Part shown: positions 45,381 through 54,040 of the stretch, in pieces
Numbering within the stretch: the first letter of the stretch is position 1
How the letters are laid out: every line of letters begins with the position of its first letter
Source: an uncultured Chitinophagaceae bacterium
GTDB lineage: Bacteria; Bacteroidota; Bacteroidia; Chitinophagales; Chitinophagaceae
Assembly: GCA_936908745.1 (NCBI GenBank)
Contig: CAKZFX010000024.1
Coordinates: forward strand, 1 to 64,000
Direction: 5' to 3'
DNA length: 64,000 nt
The notes under the pieces: model-generated
Seen by the model: only the letters and a program-made list of their open reading frames with translations
Told to the model about the DNA's origin: nothing
The model's database searches: none
Position numbers and translations under genes: made by a program

Positions 45381-45390
45381 CGTACCTTTG
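45360..45390 (+). promoter_or_regulatory. fbaB promoter
   Basis: -33 TTG at 45360-45362, 20-base spacer, -7 TACCTTTG at 45383-45390 (exact TAnnTTTG). Transcription would begin about 55 bases before the ATG. Confidence 0.65.
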
Positions 45391-45453
45391 CTAACGACTG
45401 TTAGTTGCTCAACTTGAAACTTTTAAACCAAAAACTTTAAAACTTCCCCAACG

Positions 45454-46527
45454 ATGCCTGCTCAAAAAATTGCTGAACTGCTTGGCGATAAGGCCGAGTA
45501 TTTATTGAATCATCAATCGAAAACCATTTCCAAAGACCAATTGCACCTGCCCGGCCCCGATTTTGTAGATCGTATCTGGATCAACAGCGACCGCAATCCG
45601 CAAGTGCTCCGCAACCTTCAAGGGATGTATACAACAGGTCGTCTTGCCAACACAGGATACTTATCCATCCTCCCGGTTGACCAGGGAATTGAACATAGCG
45701 GCGGTGCGTCCTTCGCTAAAAATCCTATTTACTTCGATCCTGAAAATATTATCAAACTGGCAATGGAAGGCGGTTGCAATGCCGTTGCCACTACGTATGG
45801 CGGCCTGGGAATGATGGCCCGGAAATATGCACACAAAATCCCGTTCATTGTTAAGATCAACCACAACGAATTCCTCACCTATCCCAATAAATTTGACCAG
45901 GTGATGTTTGCTTCTATCAAACAAAGCTGGAACCTCGGTGCTACGGCTGTAGGCGCAACGATCTACTTCGGTAGCGATGAATCCACAAGACAAATACAGG
46001 AAGTGGCCACGGCGTTTGAAATGGCGCATGAACTCGGTATGGCCACCATTCTGTGGTGCTACCTGCGCAACCCGGGTTTCAAAACAAAAGAGAAAGACTA
46101 TCATGTGTCGGCCGATCTTACCGGGCAAGCCAATCATCTCGGTGTGACCATTGAAGCCGATATCATCAAACAAAAACTTCCAGAAAACAACGGTGGTTAC
46201 TTAGCATTAAACACCAAAGAATCGGCCTACGGCAAAAACGATAAACGCATTTACGAAGAACTGACAACCGATCACCCGATCGACCTTTGCCGCTACCAGG
46301 TGGCCAACTGTTATATGGGCCGTGCGGGTCTTATCAACTCTGGCGGTGCTTCTTCAGGTGCCAGCGATATGGCCGAAGCCGTAACGACAGCCGTTGTAAA
46401 CAAACGTGCCGGCGGTATGGGACTGATCAGCGGACGCAAAGCTTTCCAACGCCCGATGAAAGAAGGTGTCGAAATCCTGAATGCGATACAGGATGTTTAT
46501 TTGGACAACTCAATTACGATTGCATAA
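45454..46527 (+). CDS. fbaB: class I fructose-bisphosphate aldolase (DhnA/FbaB type)
   Basis: 357 aa DhnA-type aldolase. It has SILPVDQGIEHSGGASFAKN (about residues 71-90), IPFIVKINHNEFLTYP with a conserved lysine, and late AVVNKRAGGMGLISGRKAFQ with another. This Schiff-base enzyme needs no metal and performs the same reaction as fbaA in glycolysis or gluconeogenesis. A three-copy palindrome array stands before its promoter, so it is probably specifically regulated. It is followed by a terminator. Confidence 0.93.
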   Translation: MPAQKIAELLGDKAEYLLNHQSKTISKDQLHLPGPDFVDRIWINSDRNPQVLRNLQGMYTTGRLANTGYLSILPVDQGIEHSGGASFAKNPIYFDPENIIKLAMEGGCNAVATTYGGLGMMARKYAHKIPFIVKINHNEFLTYPNKFDQVMFASIKQSWNLGATAVGATIYFGSDESTRQIQEVATAFEMAHELGMATILWCYLRNPGFKTKEKDYHVSADLTGQANHLGVTIEADIIKQKLPENNGGYLALNTKESAYGKNDKRIYEELTTDHPIDLCRYQVANCYMGRAGLINSGGASSGASDMAEAVTTAVVNKRAGGMGLISGRKAFQRPMKEGVEILNAIQDVYLDNSITIA

Positions 46528-46564
46528 GATAAGTACGAAATAAGATTTTAGAAGTACGAACAAG

Positions 46565-46589
46565 GCGTTCCATTTGGGACGCTTTTTTT
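46565..46589 (+). terminator. intrinsic terminator of fbaB
   Basis: GCGTTCC / GGGACGC, loop ATTT, followed by seven T. Confidence 0.85.
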
Positions 46590-46598
46590 ATGTATTAA

Positions 46599-46855
46599 GG
46601 CCACAGAGAGCCACTGAGAAACAGAGGATCACAGAGAAATGCAAACCTGTAATAATTTCCCCGCTTTAAAAAGACTCACGACTCACGACTCATGACTCCC
46701 GACTAAATACTCTCTCTGCGAATCTCTGCTTCTCCCTTCTCTGCGGTAAAAGTTACCCATTAAGACATTTTCATTAAGAAAAACCTTAGCGTCATTGCGC
46801 CATAGCGGTTAAACATCTCTGTGGCCCTCCATTACTCTGTGTAACTCTGTGGCCC
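46599..46855. repeat. CACAGAG-type intergenic repeat block
   Basis: It begins GGCCACAGAG (46599-46608) and ends with two inverted copies CTCTGTGGCC (46817-46826, 46845-46854). Between them are CTCTGCG words and GACTCACGACTC-type tandem words. No gene is seen in the 357 bp between fbaB and the next gene. Confidence 0.65.
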
Positions 46856-46884
46856 GAAACTGCCTTTATCATTATCTTTAATCC

Positions 46885-47526
46885 ATGAGCTTCTCTAAAT
46901 CATTTGCCGTATTCACGGCGTTTATTGCCTGGTTTGCGCTCGGCCTCCAGCTATATATTTTGATTGATAATGTACCCGGCAATGGCCTGTCCGTTATGGA
47001 AGCTATTGCCCGTTTCTTCCTGTTCTTTACCATTCTGACCAACCTGCTGGTGGCTGTTTGCCTCACCGTGCGGGCAGCCGAGCCTTCCAATCGGTTGGGC
47101 CATTTCTTTTCCCGGCCTTCTGTACTCGCAGCTACGGGTGTTTATATTTTAATTGTAGCGATTGTTTATAATACAGTGTTGCGCAGCCTGTGGGTTCCCG
47201 TAGGCAATCAACGCCTTGCGGATGAACTGTTGCACCTCATCGTCCCGGTATGTTATCTTATTTACTGGTTCTTATTTGCACCTAAATATGGGCTTGAGTG
47301 GAAACATGCCGTGCAATGGCTGATCTACCCGGCTATTTACCTGCCCTATGCCCTGCTCCGGGGCGCACTGGAAGGATTTTATCCTTATCCCTTTATTGAC
47401 CTGGGCCAAAACAGTATCGGCAAAGTGGTAGTAAACTGCCTGAGTATGCTTTGCGTTTTTGTGGTTATTGGATTCTTGGTTGTCGCCATAGCAAAAAAGA
47501 TGACGGGCAAAAAGATGATTATGTAA
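46885..47526 (+). CDS. Pr6Pr family membrane protein
   Basis: 213 aa with six predicted transmembrane helices. The pattern (FFLFFTILTNLLVAVCLTVR, YNTVLRSLWVP, LHLIVPVCYLIYWFLF, WLIYPAIYLPYALLRG) matches the Pr6Pr/FAR-17a-AIG1-like group. The function is unknown. It is followed after 24 bp by a bestrophin gene and may be co-transcribed. Confidence 0.85.
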   Translation: MSFSKSFAVFTAFIAWFALGLQLYILIDNVPGNGLSVMEAIARFFLFFTILTNLLVAVCLTVRAAEPSNRLGHFFSRPSVLAATGVYILIVAIVYNTVLRSLWVPVGNQRLADELLHLIVPVCYLIYWFLFAPKYGLEWKHAVQWLIYPAIYLPYALLRGALEGFYPYPFIDLGQNSIGKVVVNCLSMLCVFVVIGFLVVAIAKKMTGKKMIM

Positions 47527-47550
47527 TATTGCGGATAAAGATTTGATCGC

Positions 47551-48435
47551 ATGATCTCCTATAACCCCAAAGACTGGTTCACTTATATTTTCCGTTTCCA
47601 TAAAGCCGACACCTTTCGCAAATTAGGTGCATTGATGATCGGTATCTGCATCTATTCCGGCGCCATCGCTTACCTCGAACTGGAATACTGGAAACTATCC
47701 GAAAAAAGCTATGTAAGAAACATACCGGTCATGCACAGCATGTTGGGTTTCGCTATTTCGATGCTACTCGTATTCCGTACCAATACAGCCTACGACCGCT
47801 GGTGGGAAGGCCGCAAACTCTGGGGCAGTCTTGTCAACAACAGCCGCAACCTTGCGCTGAAGCTGGCCGCTTTGCTGCCCGAAGATGAAAAGGAACAGCG
47901 TTCTTTTTTCCGCAAAATTATCCCTGCTTATGCGTATGCGCTGCACAATCACCTGCGCAAGGAAAAAACAAGGGTCGCTCTTTTTGACGATAAAGATCAC
48001 AAACATCTATTTGATAAAATAGACCACGAAAAACATATCCCCAACCAGACGGCATTGCTGATGTACCAGCATATACAGCAATTGCACAAGGAAGGGAAGT
48101 TGAGTGCGGAACAAGTATTGTTTTTAAATGCCGAACTGCAATCCTTCACCGACATTTGCGGCGCTTGCGAACGTATCAAAAACACACCCATCCCTTTTTC
48201 ATACAGTGTGTTCATCAAAAAATTCATCTTCTTTTATATTATGACGCTGCCTTTTGGCTATGTGTTCCAGTTGGGTTATTATGTAATTCCCGTGGTGGCA
48301 TTTATCTTTTATGTGTTAGCCAGCCTGGAAATCATTGCCGAAGAAATTGAAGACCCTTTTGGCAATGATGAAAACGATGTGCCGACGGATAAGCTGGCGG
48401 CGAATATTCATAAGCATATTGCGGAGATACTTTGA
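47551..48435 (+). CDS. bestrophin-family chloride channel
   Basis: 294 aa, typical of bacterial bestrophins. It has the diagnostic VFRTNTAYDRWWEGRKLWG (about residues 73-91) and helices near the N-terminus (about 26-45, 56-74) and at about 215-260. It forms a pentameric anion channel in the membrane, of unknown physiological role in bacteria. It is the second gene after the Pr6Pr protein. Confidence 0.93.
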   Translation: MISYNPKDWFTYIFRFHKADTFRKLGALMIGICIYSGAIAYLELEYWKLSEKSYVRNIPVMHSMLGFAISMLLVFRTNTAYDRWWEGRKLWGSLVNNSRNLALKLAALLPEDEKEQRSFFRKIIPAYAYALHNHLRKEKTRVALFDDKDHKHLFDKIDHEKHIPNQTALLMYQHIQQLHKEGKLSAEQVLFLNAELQSFTDICGACERIKNTPIPFSYSVFIKKFIFFYIMTLPFGYVFQLGYYVIPVVAFIFYVLASLEIIAEEIEDPFGNDENDVPTDKLAANIHKHIAEIL

Positions 48436-48550
48436 TCAACAGGCAATGGACGATTTGCAATCAGCAATAGGCAATTTGCAAATTTTCAATAAATAATTTT
48501 CAATTTTCAAGACTCAATTGGCCATTGTCTATTGCCAATTGTATATTGAG
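48436..48550. repeat. GGCAAT/CAATTGGC-type intergenic repeat
   Basis: Interlocking CAATAGGCAATTTGCAAATT and CAATTGGCCATTG / CTATTGCCAATTG words, related to the 33896-33955 repeat. No coding signal. Confidence 0.55.
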
Positions 48551-48618
48551 ACGCCAGTTATCCATTTTTTGCGCCCGGTACTCAACGAACGCTTATATTT
48601 AACGACTAAACTGTTTGT

Positions 48619-51033
48619 ATGACAAGATTTGCGCTGATATTGTTAGCTTTTTTTACCGTCGGTACTGCGATCGCTCAAACCGCACTCGCCCCGTTGACAG
48701 TTGAAAAAATTATGAGAGATCCGAAATGGATGGGCTCTTCTCCTTCTAACCCACGCTGGAGTGATGACGGCAAATTCCTGTACTTCGACTGGAACCCGGA
48801 CAAAGCCCCGTCTGATTCGACCTATTATATTACGCTTGGAAATAAAACGCCGGTGAAAGCAACGGTGGCGGAAAAAGAAGAAATGTCGTCGGGCAACTTT
48901 CGTTATAACCTGAACCGCACGGCATACGTTTATGCAAAAGACGGTGATATCTATTACAGCGATGGTAAAAAAATAATTGACAAACGCATCACGCAAACAG
49001 CGGGTCGTGAATCCAATCCTTATTTTTCTTTTAACGATACAAAAATTGTTTACAGTCTTGATCAAAACCTGTTTGCATGGGATATTGCAACAGGACAGGT
49101 ATTACAACTGCTCAATGTAAAATCGGGCGAAGCGGCTGCTCCTGCTGCCGGTCCGCAACGTGGCGGTGGTCAAGGTCGTGGCGCCGGTGCTGCAAGCGCA
49201 GGCAATCAACAGGAAGAATGGTTGAAAAATGATCAGCTGCGCTGGTTTGAAGTATTGCGTTCAAGAAAAGAAAAAAGAGACCTGGCCGATGCTTACAACA
49301 AATCATTACCGAAAACAAAAGAACTGCGTACGATCAATATTGAAGATAAATTTATCAGTAACCAGGCACTAAGTCCTGATGGGCGTTTTGTAAGTTATAG
49401 TTTGAACAAACAAGCTCCCGGTGGCAAGTCAACGATCGTTCCGAGCTATGTAACGGAATCGGGGTTCACCACCGATATTCCTGCACGTACCAAAGTAGGT
49501 ACGCCACAAACCAGCACAGAATTGTTTGTGTATGATCGTGAACGTGACACCGTAATGGTGATTAAAACGGATTCATTGCCGGGTATTCAAGACCTGCCGG
49601 ATTATGTAAAAGATTATCCTAAACAATTAGAAGAACGTTCCAAAAAGGCAGCTAACCGTGCCGTGTATTTTATCGGGCCTTCATGGTCGCCCAAAGGAAC
49701 CTATGCTGTTATTGATATCCGCTCAAGAGACAATAAGGATCGCTGGATTGCTTTGTGGAATGCGGCTACGGGAGAGTTAAAGACATTAGACCGTCAAAGG
49801 GATGAAGCGTGGATCGCTGGCCCGGGTATTGGCTTTGGCCGCATCGGCTGGATCAATGAAACAACTATCTGGTTTCAATCAGAGAAAACAGGATACTCCC
49901 ATCTCTATACAATAGACGTAAGTAATGGCAAAAAGGTTGCATTGACCAGCGGCAACTATGAAGTGCAACAAGCGCAATTATCATTGGACAAAAAATACTT
50001 TTTCATTACAACAAACGAGGTGCACCCGGGTGAACAGCATTTTTACAAATTAAAAATCGCTGATGCCAGCAAAGAACGTATCACCACGATGACAGGTGCG
50101 CACCAGGTAACTATTTCAAAAGATGAAAAATATTTAGCGATACTCTACTCCTATTCTACCAAACCCTGGGAATTGTATTTGATGGAAAACAAACCCGGTG
50201 GAAAAACAGAACAGATCACCTACAAAGCGCAAAGCGATGAATTTAAGACCTACGCTTGGAGAGAACCGGAAGTGATCGCTTTTAAAGCAGCCGACGGCGC
50301 CGAAGTATATGCAAGGGTTTACAAACCTGCCAACCCTCATCCGAATAAACCGGCGGTGTTATTTGTGCATGGCGCAGGTTATTTACAAAACGCACACAAA
50401 TGGTGGAGCAGCTATTTCCGTGAATACATGTTCAACAATTTGCTGGCCGATAATGGTTATTATGTGATGGACATTGACTATCGTGGCAGCGCAGGTTATG
50501 GCCGTGACTGGCGTACAGGTATCTATCGCCATATGGGTGGCAAAGATTTAAGTGATCATGTTGACGCAGTCAATTATTTAGTGAAAACCTATGGCGTTAA
50601 TCCGCAACACGTCGGTTTATATGGCGGTTCGTATGGCGGCTTTATCACGTTGATGGGAATGTTTACAGAACCCAATGTATTTGCCGCAGGCGCTGCCTTG
50701 CGTCCTGTTACCGATTGGGCGCAATACAATCACGGTTATACATCCAACATTTTGAACGAACCATTTACCGACAGCATTGCTTACCGTAAAAGTTCGCCGC
50801 TCTATTTTGCCGAAGGCCTGAAAGGCGACCTGCTGATCTGCCATGGTATGGTGGACGTGAACGTTCATTACCAGGATGCGGTAAAACTGTCGCAGCGGTT
50901 GATGGAATTGGGCAAAGACAATTGGGAGCTGGCCTCTTACCCGATGGAAGACCATGGGTTTGTAGAACCCAGCAGCTGGACAGACGAGTATAAGCGTATT
51001 TTTAAATTATTTGAAAACGTACTTAAAAAATAG
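48619..51033 (+). CDS. S9 family dipeptidyl-peptidase-like serine peptidase
   Basis: 804 aa. Signal peptide ends at GTAIAQ (residue 20). A long beta-propeller (about 40-520) contains a low-complexity Gly/Ala insert near residues 170-195 (GPQRGGGQGRGAG). The alpha/beta-hydrolase has GGSYGGFITLMG (nucleophile), HGMVDVNVHYQD (acid) and EDHGFVEPSS (histidine). It belongs to the DPP IV/acylaminoacyl-peptidase branch, acting on peptides in the periplasm or at the outer membrane. Single-gene unit. Confidence 0.94.
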   Translation: MTRFALILLAFFTVGTAIAQTALAPLTVEKIMRDPKWMGSSPSNPRWSDDGKFLYFDWNPDKAPSDSTYYITLGNKTPVKATVAEKEEMSSGNFRYNLNRTAYVYAKDGDIYYSDGKKIIDKRITQTAGRESNPYFSFNDTKIVYSLDQNLFAWDIATGQVLQLLNVKSGEAAAPAAGPQRGGGQGRGAGAASAGNQQEEWLKNDQLRWFEVLRSRKEKRDLADAYNKSLPKTKELRTINIEDKFISNQALSPDGRFVSYSLNKQAPGGKSTIVPSYVTESGFTTDIPARTKVGTPQTSTELFVYDRERDTVMVIKTDSLPGIQDLPDYVKDYPKQLEERSKKAANRAVYFIGPSWSPKGTYAVIDIRSRDNKDRWIALWNAATGELKTLDRQRDEAWIAGPGIGFGRIGWINETTIWFQSEKTGYSHLYTIDVSNGKKVALTSGNYEVQQAQLSLDKKYFFITTNEVHPGEQHFYKLKIADASKERITTMTGAHQVTISKDEKYLAILYSYSTKPWELYLMENKPGGKTEQITYKAQSDEFKTYAWREPEVIAFKAADGAEVYARVYKPANPHPNKPAVLFVHGAGYLQNAHKWWSSYFREYMFNNLLADNGYYVMDIDYRGSAGYGRDWRTGIYRHMGGKDLSDHVDAVNYLVKTYGVNPQHVGLYGGSYGGFITLMGMFTEPNVFAAGAALRPVTDWAQYNHGYTSNILNEPFTDSIAYRKSSPLYFAEGLKGDLLICHGMVDVNVHYQDAVKLSQRLMELGKDNWELASYPMEDHGFVEPSSWTDEYKRIFKLFENVLKK

Positions 51034-51093
51034 GATTTTCACCTTGGGAACCGGGTGATCCTGACCACATTACGTTATCTATCCACCATTTCG

Positions 51094-51101
51094 TATATTT
51101 G
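51094..51101 (+). promoter_or_regulatory. accD promoter -7 box
   Basis: TATATTTG matches TAnnTTTG exactly. It lies inside the longest accD reading frame, so the true start must be downstream (ATG at 51124). Confidence 0.65.
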
Positions 51102-51123
51102 TATATTACAACCGTTGGTAATT

Positions 51124-52038
51124 ATGGCAAAAGAATTTGAAGATTTTGATGCGAACCTGGCTGGTGAAGAAGGAAAAACAGAAGAGACAAAAGCAAGCTG
51201 GTTTAAAAGGATCAAGAAAGGCATCAACACCAAAACATCGGAAAAAAAGGAAGTGCCTGAAGGACTTTGGGCCAAATGCCCGGAGTGCAGTTATATCTGT
51301 ACGGTGAATGAATTGCGGGAACATTTATTTGTTTGCCCCAAATGTGCTTATCACCACCGTATCAACAGCAGCGAGTATTATGATATTTTGTTTGACAATG
51401 ATGAGTTCACTGAATTGTTTGACAATATCCGCAGCAAGGACTTTTTAGAATTTACCGATCTGAAGCCTTATAAAAAAAGGCTGGAAGAAATCTGGAGCAA
51501 AACAGACCTTAAAGATTCCATGCGTGTGGCCGTTGGTAAAGTGGGCGGACATGATATGGTTATCGCCTGTATGGATTTTGAATTTATCGGTGGTTCCCTG
51601 GGTAGTGTGATGGGTGAAAAATTTTCAAGGGCTGTTGACTATTGCATCCAGCATAAAATGCCCTATATGGTGATCAGCAAAAGCGGTGGCGCACGGATGA
51701 TGGAAAGTGCTTTTTCGCTGATGCAATTGGCTAAAACAAGTGGTAAACTTTCCCAGTTGAGCGATGCTAAGTTGCCCTATATCTCATTGCTGACCGATCC
51801 TACATTTGGTGGTATTTCCGCTTCTTTTGGTATGCTCGGCGACCTGAATATTGCAGAGCCCGGCGCCTTGATCGGTTTTGCAGGGCCAAGGGTTATTAAA
51901 GAAACGATCAAAAAAGACTTGCCTGAAGGCTTCCAGCGCAGTGAGTTTATCCTCGAACATGGTTTCCTTGATTTCATTGTGCCAAGAAAAGAATTGAAAG
52001 ACAAACTGGCAACAGTGATCGGGTTGCTGAAAAATTAA
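51124..52038 (+). CDS. accD: acetyl-CoA carboxylase carboxyltransferase subunit beta
   Basis: 304 aa from the ATG at 51124 (MAKEFEDFD), chosen because a promoter lies between the longer start (51055) and this one. The N-terminal zinc ribbon has CPECSYIC and CPKCAYHH (about residues 57-83). The carboxyltransferase domain follows, with MVISKSGGARMMESAFSLMQ and DPTFGGISASFGMLGD. It works with AccA to make malonyl-CoA for fatty acids. Its terminator overlaps the smpB promoter. Confidence 0.96.
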   Translation: MAKEFEDFDANLAGEEGKTEETKASWFKRIKKGINTKTSEKKEVPEGLWAKCPECSYICTVNELREHLFVCPKCAYHHRINSSEYYDILFDNDEFTELFDNIRSKDFLEFTDLKPYKKRLEEIWSKTDLKDSMRVAVGKVGGHDMVIACMDFEFIGGSLGSVMGEKFSRAVDYCIQHKMPYMVISKSGGARMMESAFSLMQLAKTSGKLSQLSDAKLPYISLLTDPTFGGISASFGMLGDLNIAEPGALIGFAGPRVIKETIKKDLPEGFQRSEFILEHGFLDFIVPRKELKDKLATVIGLLKN

Positions 52039-52061
52039 TTATAGCATCTTTATTACATTTA

Positions 52062-52089
52062 TAAGAGGTACTTTTGCCTCTTATTTTTT
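52062..52089 (+). terminator. accD terminator with the smpB -7 box as its loop
   Basis: TAAGAGG (52062-52068) pairs with CCTCTTA (52077-52083), followed by TTTTTT. The 8-nt loop TACTTTTG (52069-52076) is exactly a TAnnTTTG promoter element. Confidence 0.75.
52069..52076 (+). promoter_or_regulatory. smpB promoter -7 box inside the accD terminator loop
   Basis: TACTTTTG, 15 bases before the smpB ATG at 52092. No clear -33 TTG is seen. Confidence 0.55.
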
Positions 52090-52091
52090 GC

Positions 52092-52529
52092 ATGAACGAG
52101 ATTAAGAACAGGCAGGCGACGTACGAGTATTTTATCGACGCAAGATATGTGGCGGGTATGGTATTGCTGGGAACGGAGGTAAAATCAATCCGCGAAGGCA
52201 AGGCCAGTTTCAACGACAGTTTTTGCATTATCCATAAAGGCGAGGTTTGGCTCAAATCGCTGCACATTACCGAATATTCTCACGGCACGATGAATAACCA
52301 TGATCCGCTGCGTGACCGCAAACTCCTGCTGAGTAAAAGAGAGATCCGGAAGATAGAGGCCAAACTCAAAGAAAAAGGCTACACGATCATTCCATTGCGC
52401 GTTTTCCTCAATGAAAAGAATTTTATGAAGATCGAGATCGGTCTTGGCAAAGGAAAGAAATTGTACGATAAGCGGGAGACCATCAAACAACGCGACGTAC
52501 AGAAGGAAATGAAGCGTTTTCTTAAATAA
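52092..52529 (+). CDS. smpB: SsrA-binding protein
   Basis: 145 aa from the ATG at 52092 (MNEIKNRQATYEYFID); the longer frame starting at a TTG lies inside the terminator/promoter. Conserved motifs are GMVLLGTEVKSIREGKAS, HITEYSHGTMNNHDPLRDRK-like, and the basic tail GKGKKLYDKRE. It escorts tmRNA to stalled ribosomes in trans-translation. No tmRNA gene is seen in the window. Confidence 0.96.
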   Translation: MNEIKNRQATYEYFIDARYVAGMVLLGTEVKSIREGKASFNDSFCIIHKGEVWLKSLHITEYSHGTMNNHDPLRDRKLLLSKREIRKIEAKLKEKGYTIIPLRVFLNEKNFMKIEIGLGKGKKLYDKRETIKQRDVQKEMKRFLK

Positions 52530-52696
52530 AGAGAAGAAACCACGGAGAACACAAGATTTACACAGAGAGCACAATTAAGTTTCAAAAATACACTCACCGG
52601 GAAACTACTTTATTGCTCTTTGCCGCAAAAAAGCTCTCCACAGCCCTTAATAAGTTCGTTTTTCCGTGGACGGTTTTTTGCCGACCTTAGAACCAC

Positions 52697-53620
52697 ATGA
52701 AAAGATTTGTTTTTGCCCTTGTTTTATTGGTAAGCCTGCAGGCTGATGCACAATCTGTTTTTGGCTATTGGTATGGCTATGCCAATGTAAAAACAAAAGC
52801 TTCTGCCAGCAATTACCTGGTGGAGCTCGTTTTGCAACCTGAGCCCGGCCATGTGAAAGGGGTTCTGAATTATTATTTTAAAAATACGTACCGCAGTTTG
52901 CAGGTAAAGGGCAATTATGACCCGAAGAGCCGCCAGTTGCGTTTGTATAATATTCCCCTCACCTATTTTGGCTCCATCGCCAATATGGAAGTGGATTGCA
53001 TGGTGGATCTGCAGGGCACATTGCGTGTGGCGCAGGCAGGTTCCAATTTGGTGGGTTCATTTGTCAGCCAGGCCGATTATAAATACATGTGCGGCGAAGT
53101 CGGTTTTAACCTGACATTGAATGCTGATATTTCAAAGAAGGATTCCGTATTGCAGGCCATTGCCGAATACAAAGAAACCTACCAGGTCTGGAAGCCGGAG
53201 ATAGAAGATACATTGGTGGCCACTACGGCTATCCAGCGCAAAGTGGTGAATTATGTAACGGAGAAAGAATTCACCGAACGTAAAACAGAGATCGTACAGG
53301 AAATAGAAGTAGAATCGGATTCATTGCGGATAAGCCTGTATGATAATGGCGAAATTGATGGCGATATGATCTCATTGTTTTACAACAAAGAACTGGTGTT
53401 GAATAACCAGAAGCTGACACATAAATCCATCCGCATGAATATTGTACTGGACAGCACAAAAGAGTACAATGAAATGGCCATGTTTGCTGAGAATCTTGGA
53501 CTCATCCCTCCTAATACAGCTTTATTAATCGTGGAAGATGGAAAGAACCGGTTCGAGATACGGGTGTCAAGTAATTTGGAGAAAAGCGGTACGATACGGA
53601 TCAGGCGGAAGAAGAAATGA
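52697..53620 (+). CDS. hypothetical exported protein
   Basis: 307 aa. Signal peptide ends at LQADAQ (about residue 19). The first half (20-170) reads as short beta strands with VFGYWYGYANVKTKASASNY and LQVKGNYDPKSRQLRLYN. A second part (about 215-307) has IRMNIVLDSTKEYNEMAMFA and a C-terminal basic IRIRRKKK. I do not recognise the family. Single-gene unit before a long repeat-rich gap. Confidence 0.75.
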   Translation: MKRFVFALVLLVSLQADAQSVFGYWYGYANVKTKASASNYLVELVLQPEPGHVKGVLNYYFKNTYRSLQVKGNYDPKSRQLRLYNIPLTYFGSIANMEVDCMVDLQGTLRVAQAGSNLVGSFVSQADYKYMCGEVGFNLTLNADISKKDSVLQAIAEYKETYQVWKPEIEDTLVATTAIQRKVVNYVTEKEFTERKTEIVQEIEVESDSLRISLYDNGEIDGDMISLFYNKELVLNNQKLTHKSIRMNIVLDSTKEYNEMAMFAENLGLIPPNTALLIVEDGKNRFEIRVSSNLEKSGTIRIRRKKK

Positions 53621-53634
53621 GTTTTTTACCACAT

Positions 53635-53656
53635 ACCTGCCTGTCGGCAGACAGGG
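53635..53656. repeat. 22-bp palindromic repeat, copy 2
   Basis: Identical to 32098-32119 (ACCTGCCTGTCGGCAGACAG plus GG). Confidence 0.85.
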
Positions 53657-53734
53657 GAGCATAGGCACATAGAAATACATATATTTTTTATGGATTTTCT
53701 TTGTGATTCTTTGTGTGAAATTATTTTACCGCAG

Positions 53735-53756
53735 ACCTGCCTGTCGGCAGACAGGG
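53735..53756. repeat. 22-bp palindromic repeat, copy 3
   Basis: Identical to copies 1 and 2, exactly 100 bp after copy 2. Confidence 0.85.
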
Positions 53757-53770
53757 AACAGGAGAAGCAG

Positions 53771-53814
53771 AGTTTCGCAGAGAGAGAGATTTAACCGCAA
53801 AGACGGAAAGACGC
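53771..53814. repeat. 44-bp direct repeat, copy 1
   Basis: Begins AGTTTCGCAGAGAGAGAG and ends GGAAAGACGC. Identical to 53901-53944, 130 bp apart. Confidence 0.85.
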
Positions 53815-53900
53815 AAGGGTTGATATCTTATATATTTTCTTTGCGCAAACTTGGCGGCTTTGCGTGAAATAATTTTCATCGTAGAGAACAAGAGAAGGTG

Positions 53901-53944
53901 AGTTTCGCAGAGAGAGAGATTTAACCGCAAAGACGGAAAGACGC
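53901..53944. repeat. 44-bp direct repeat, copy 2
   Basis: Exact copy of 53771-53814. Bases after it diverge at once. Confidence 0.85.
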
Positions 53945-54040
53945 GAAGTTGCTTTGTGATTCTTTGTGGCTCCGTGGGAAATCAGTTTCAGCTTGGGAAA
54001 AACTCTGTGTACCTCTGTTCCTCAGCGGTACTCCGTGGAC

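Larger units (their letters stand above)
53621..54040. other. 420-bp intergenic block built of short repeats
   Basis: No gene. It holds two copies of the 22-bp palindrome, a 44-bp direct repeat and several TTTGTG/CGCAGAG words. Both neighbours are intact. Confidence 0.7.

Noticed and set aside
49141..49200. Low-complexity GGGQGRGAG segment in the S9 peptidase as a frameshift
   Set aside because: The frame stays open and both sides align with the family pattern, so it is a natural loop insertion.
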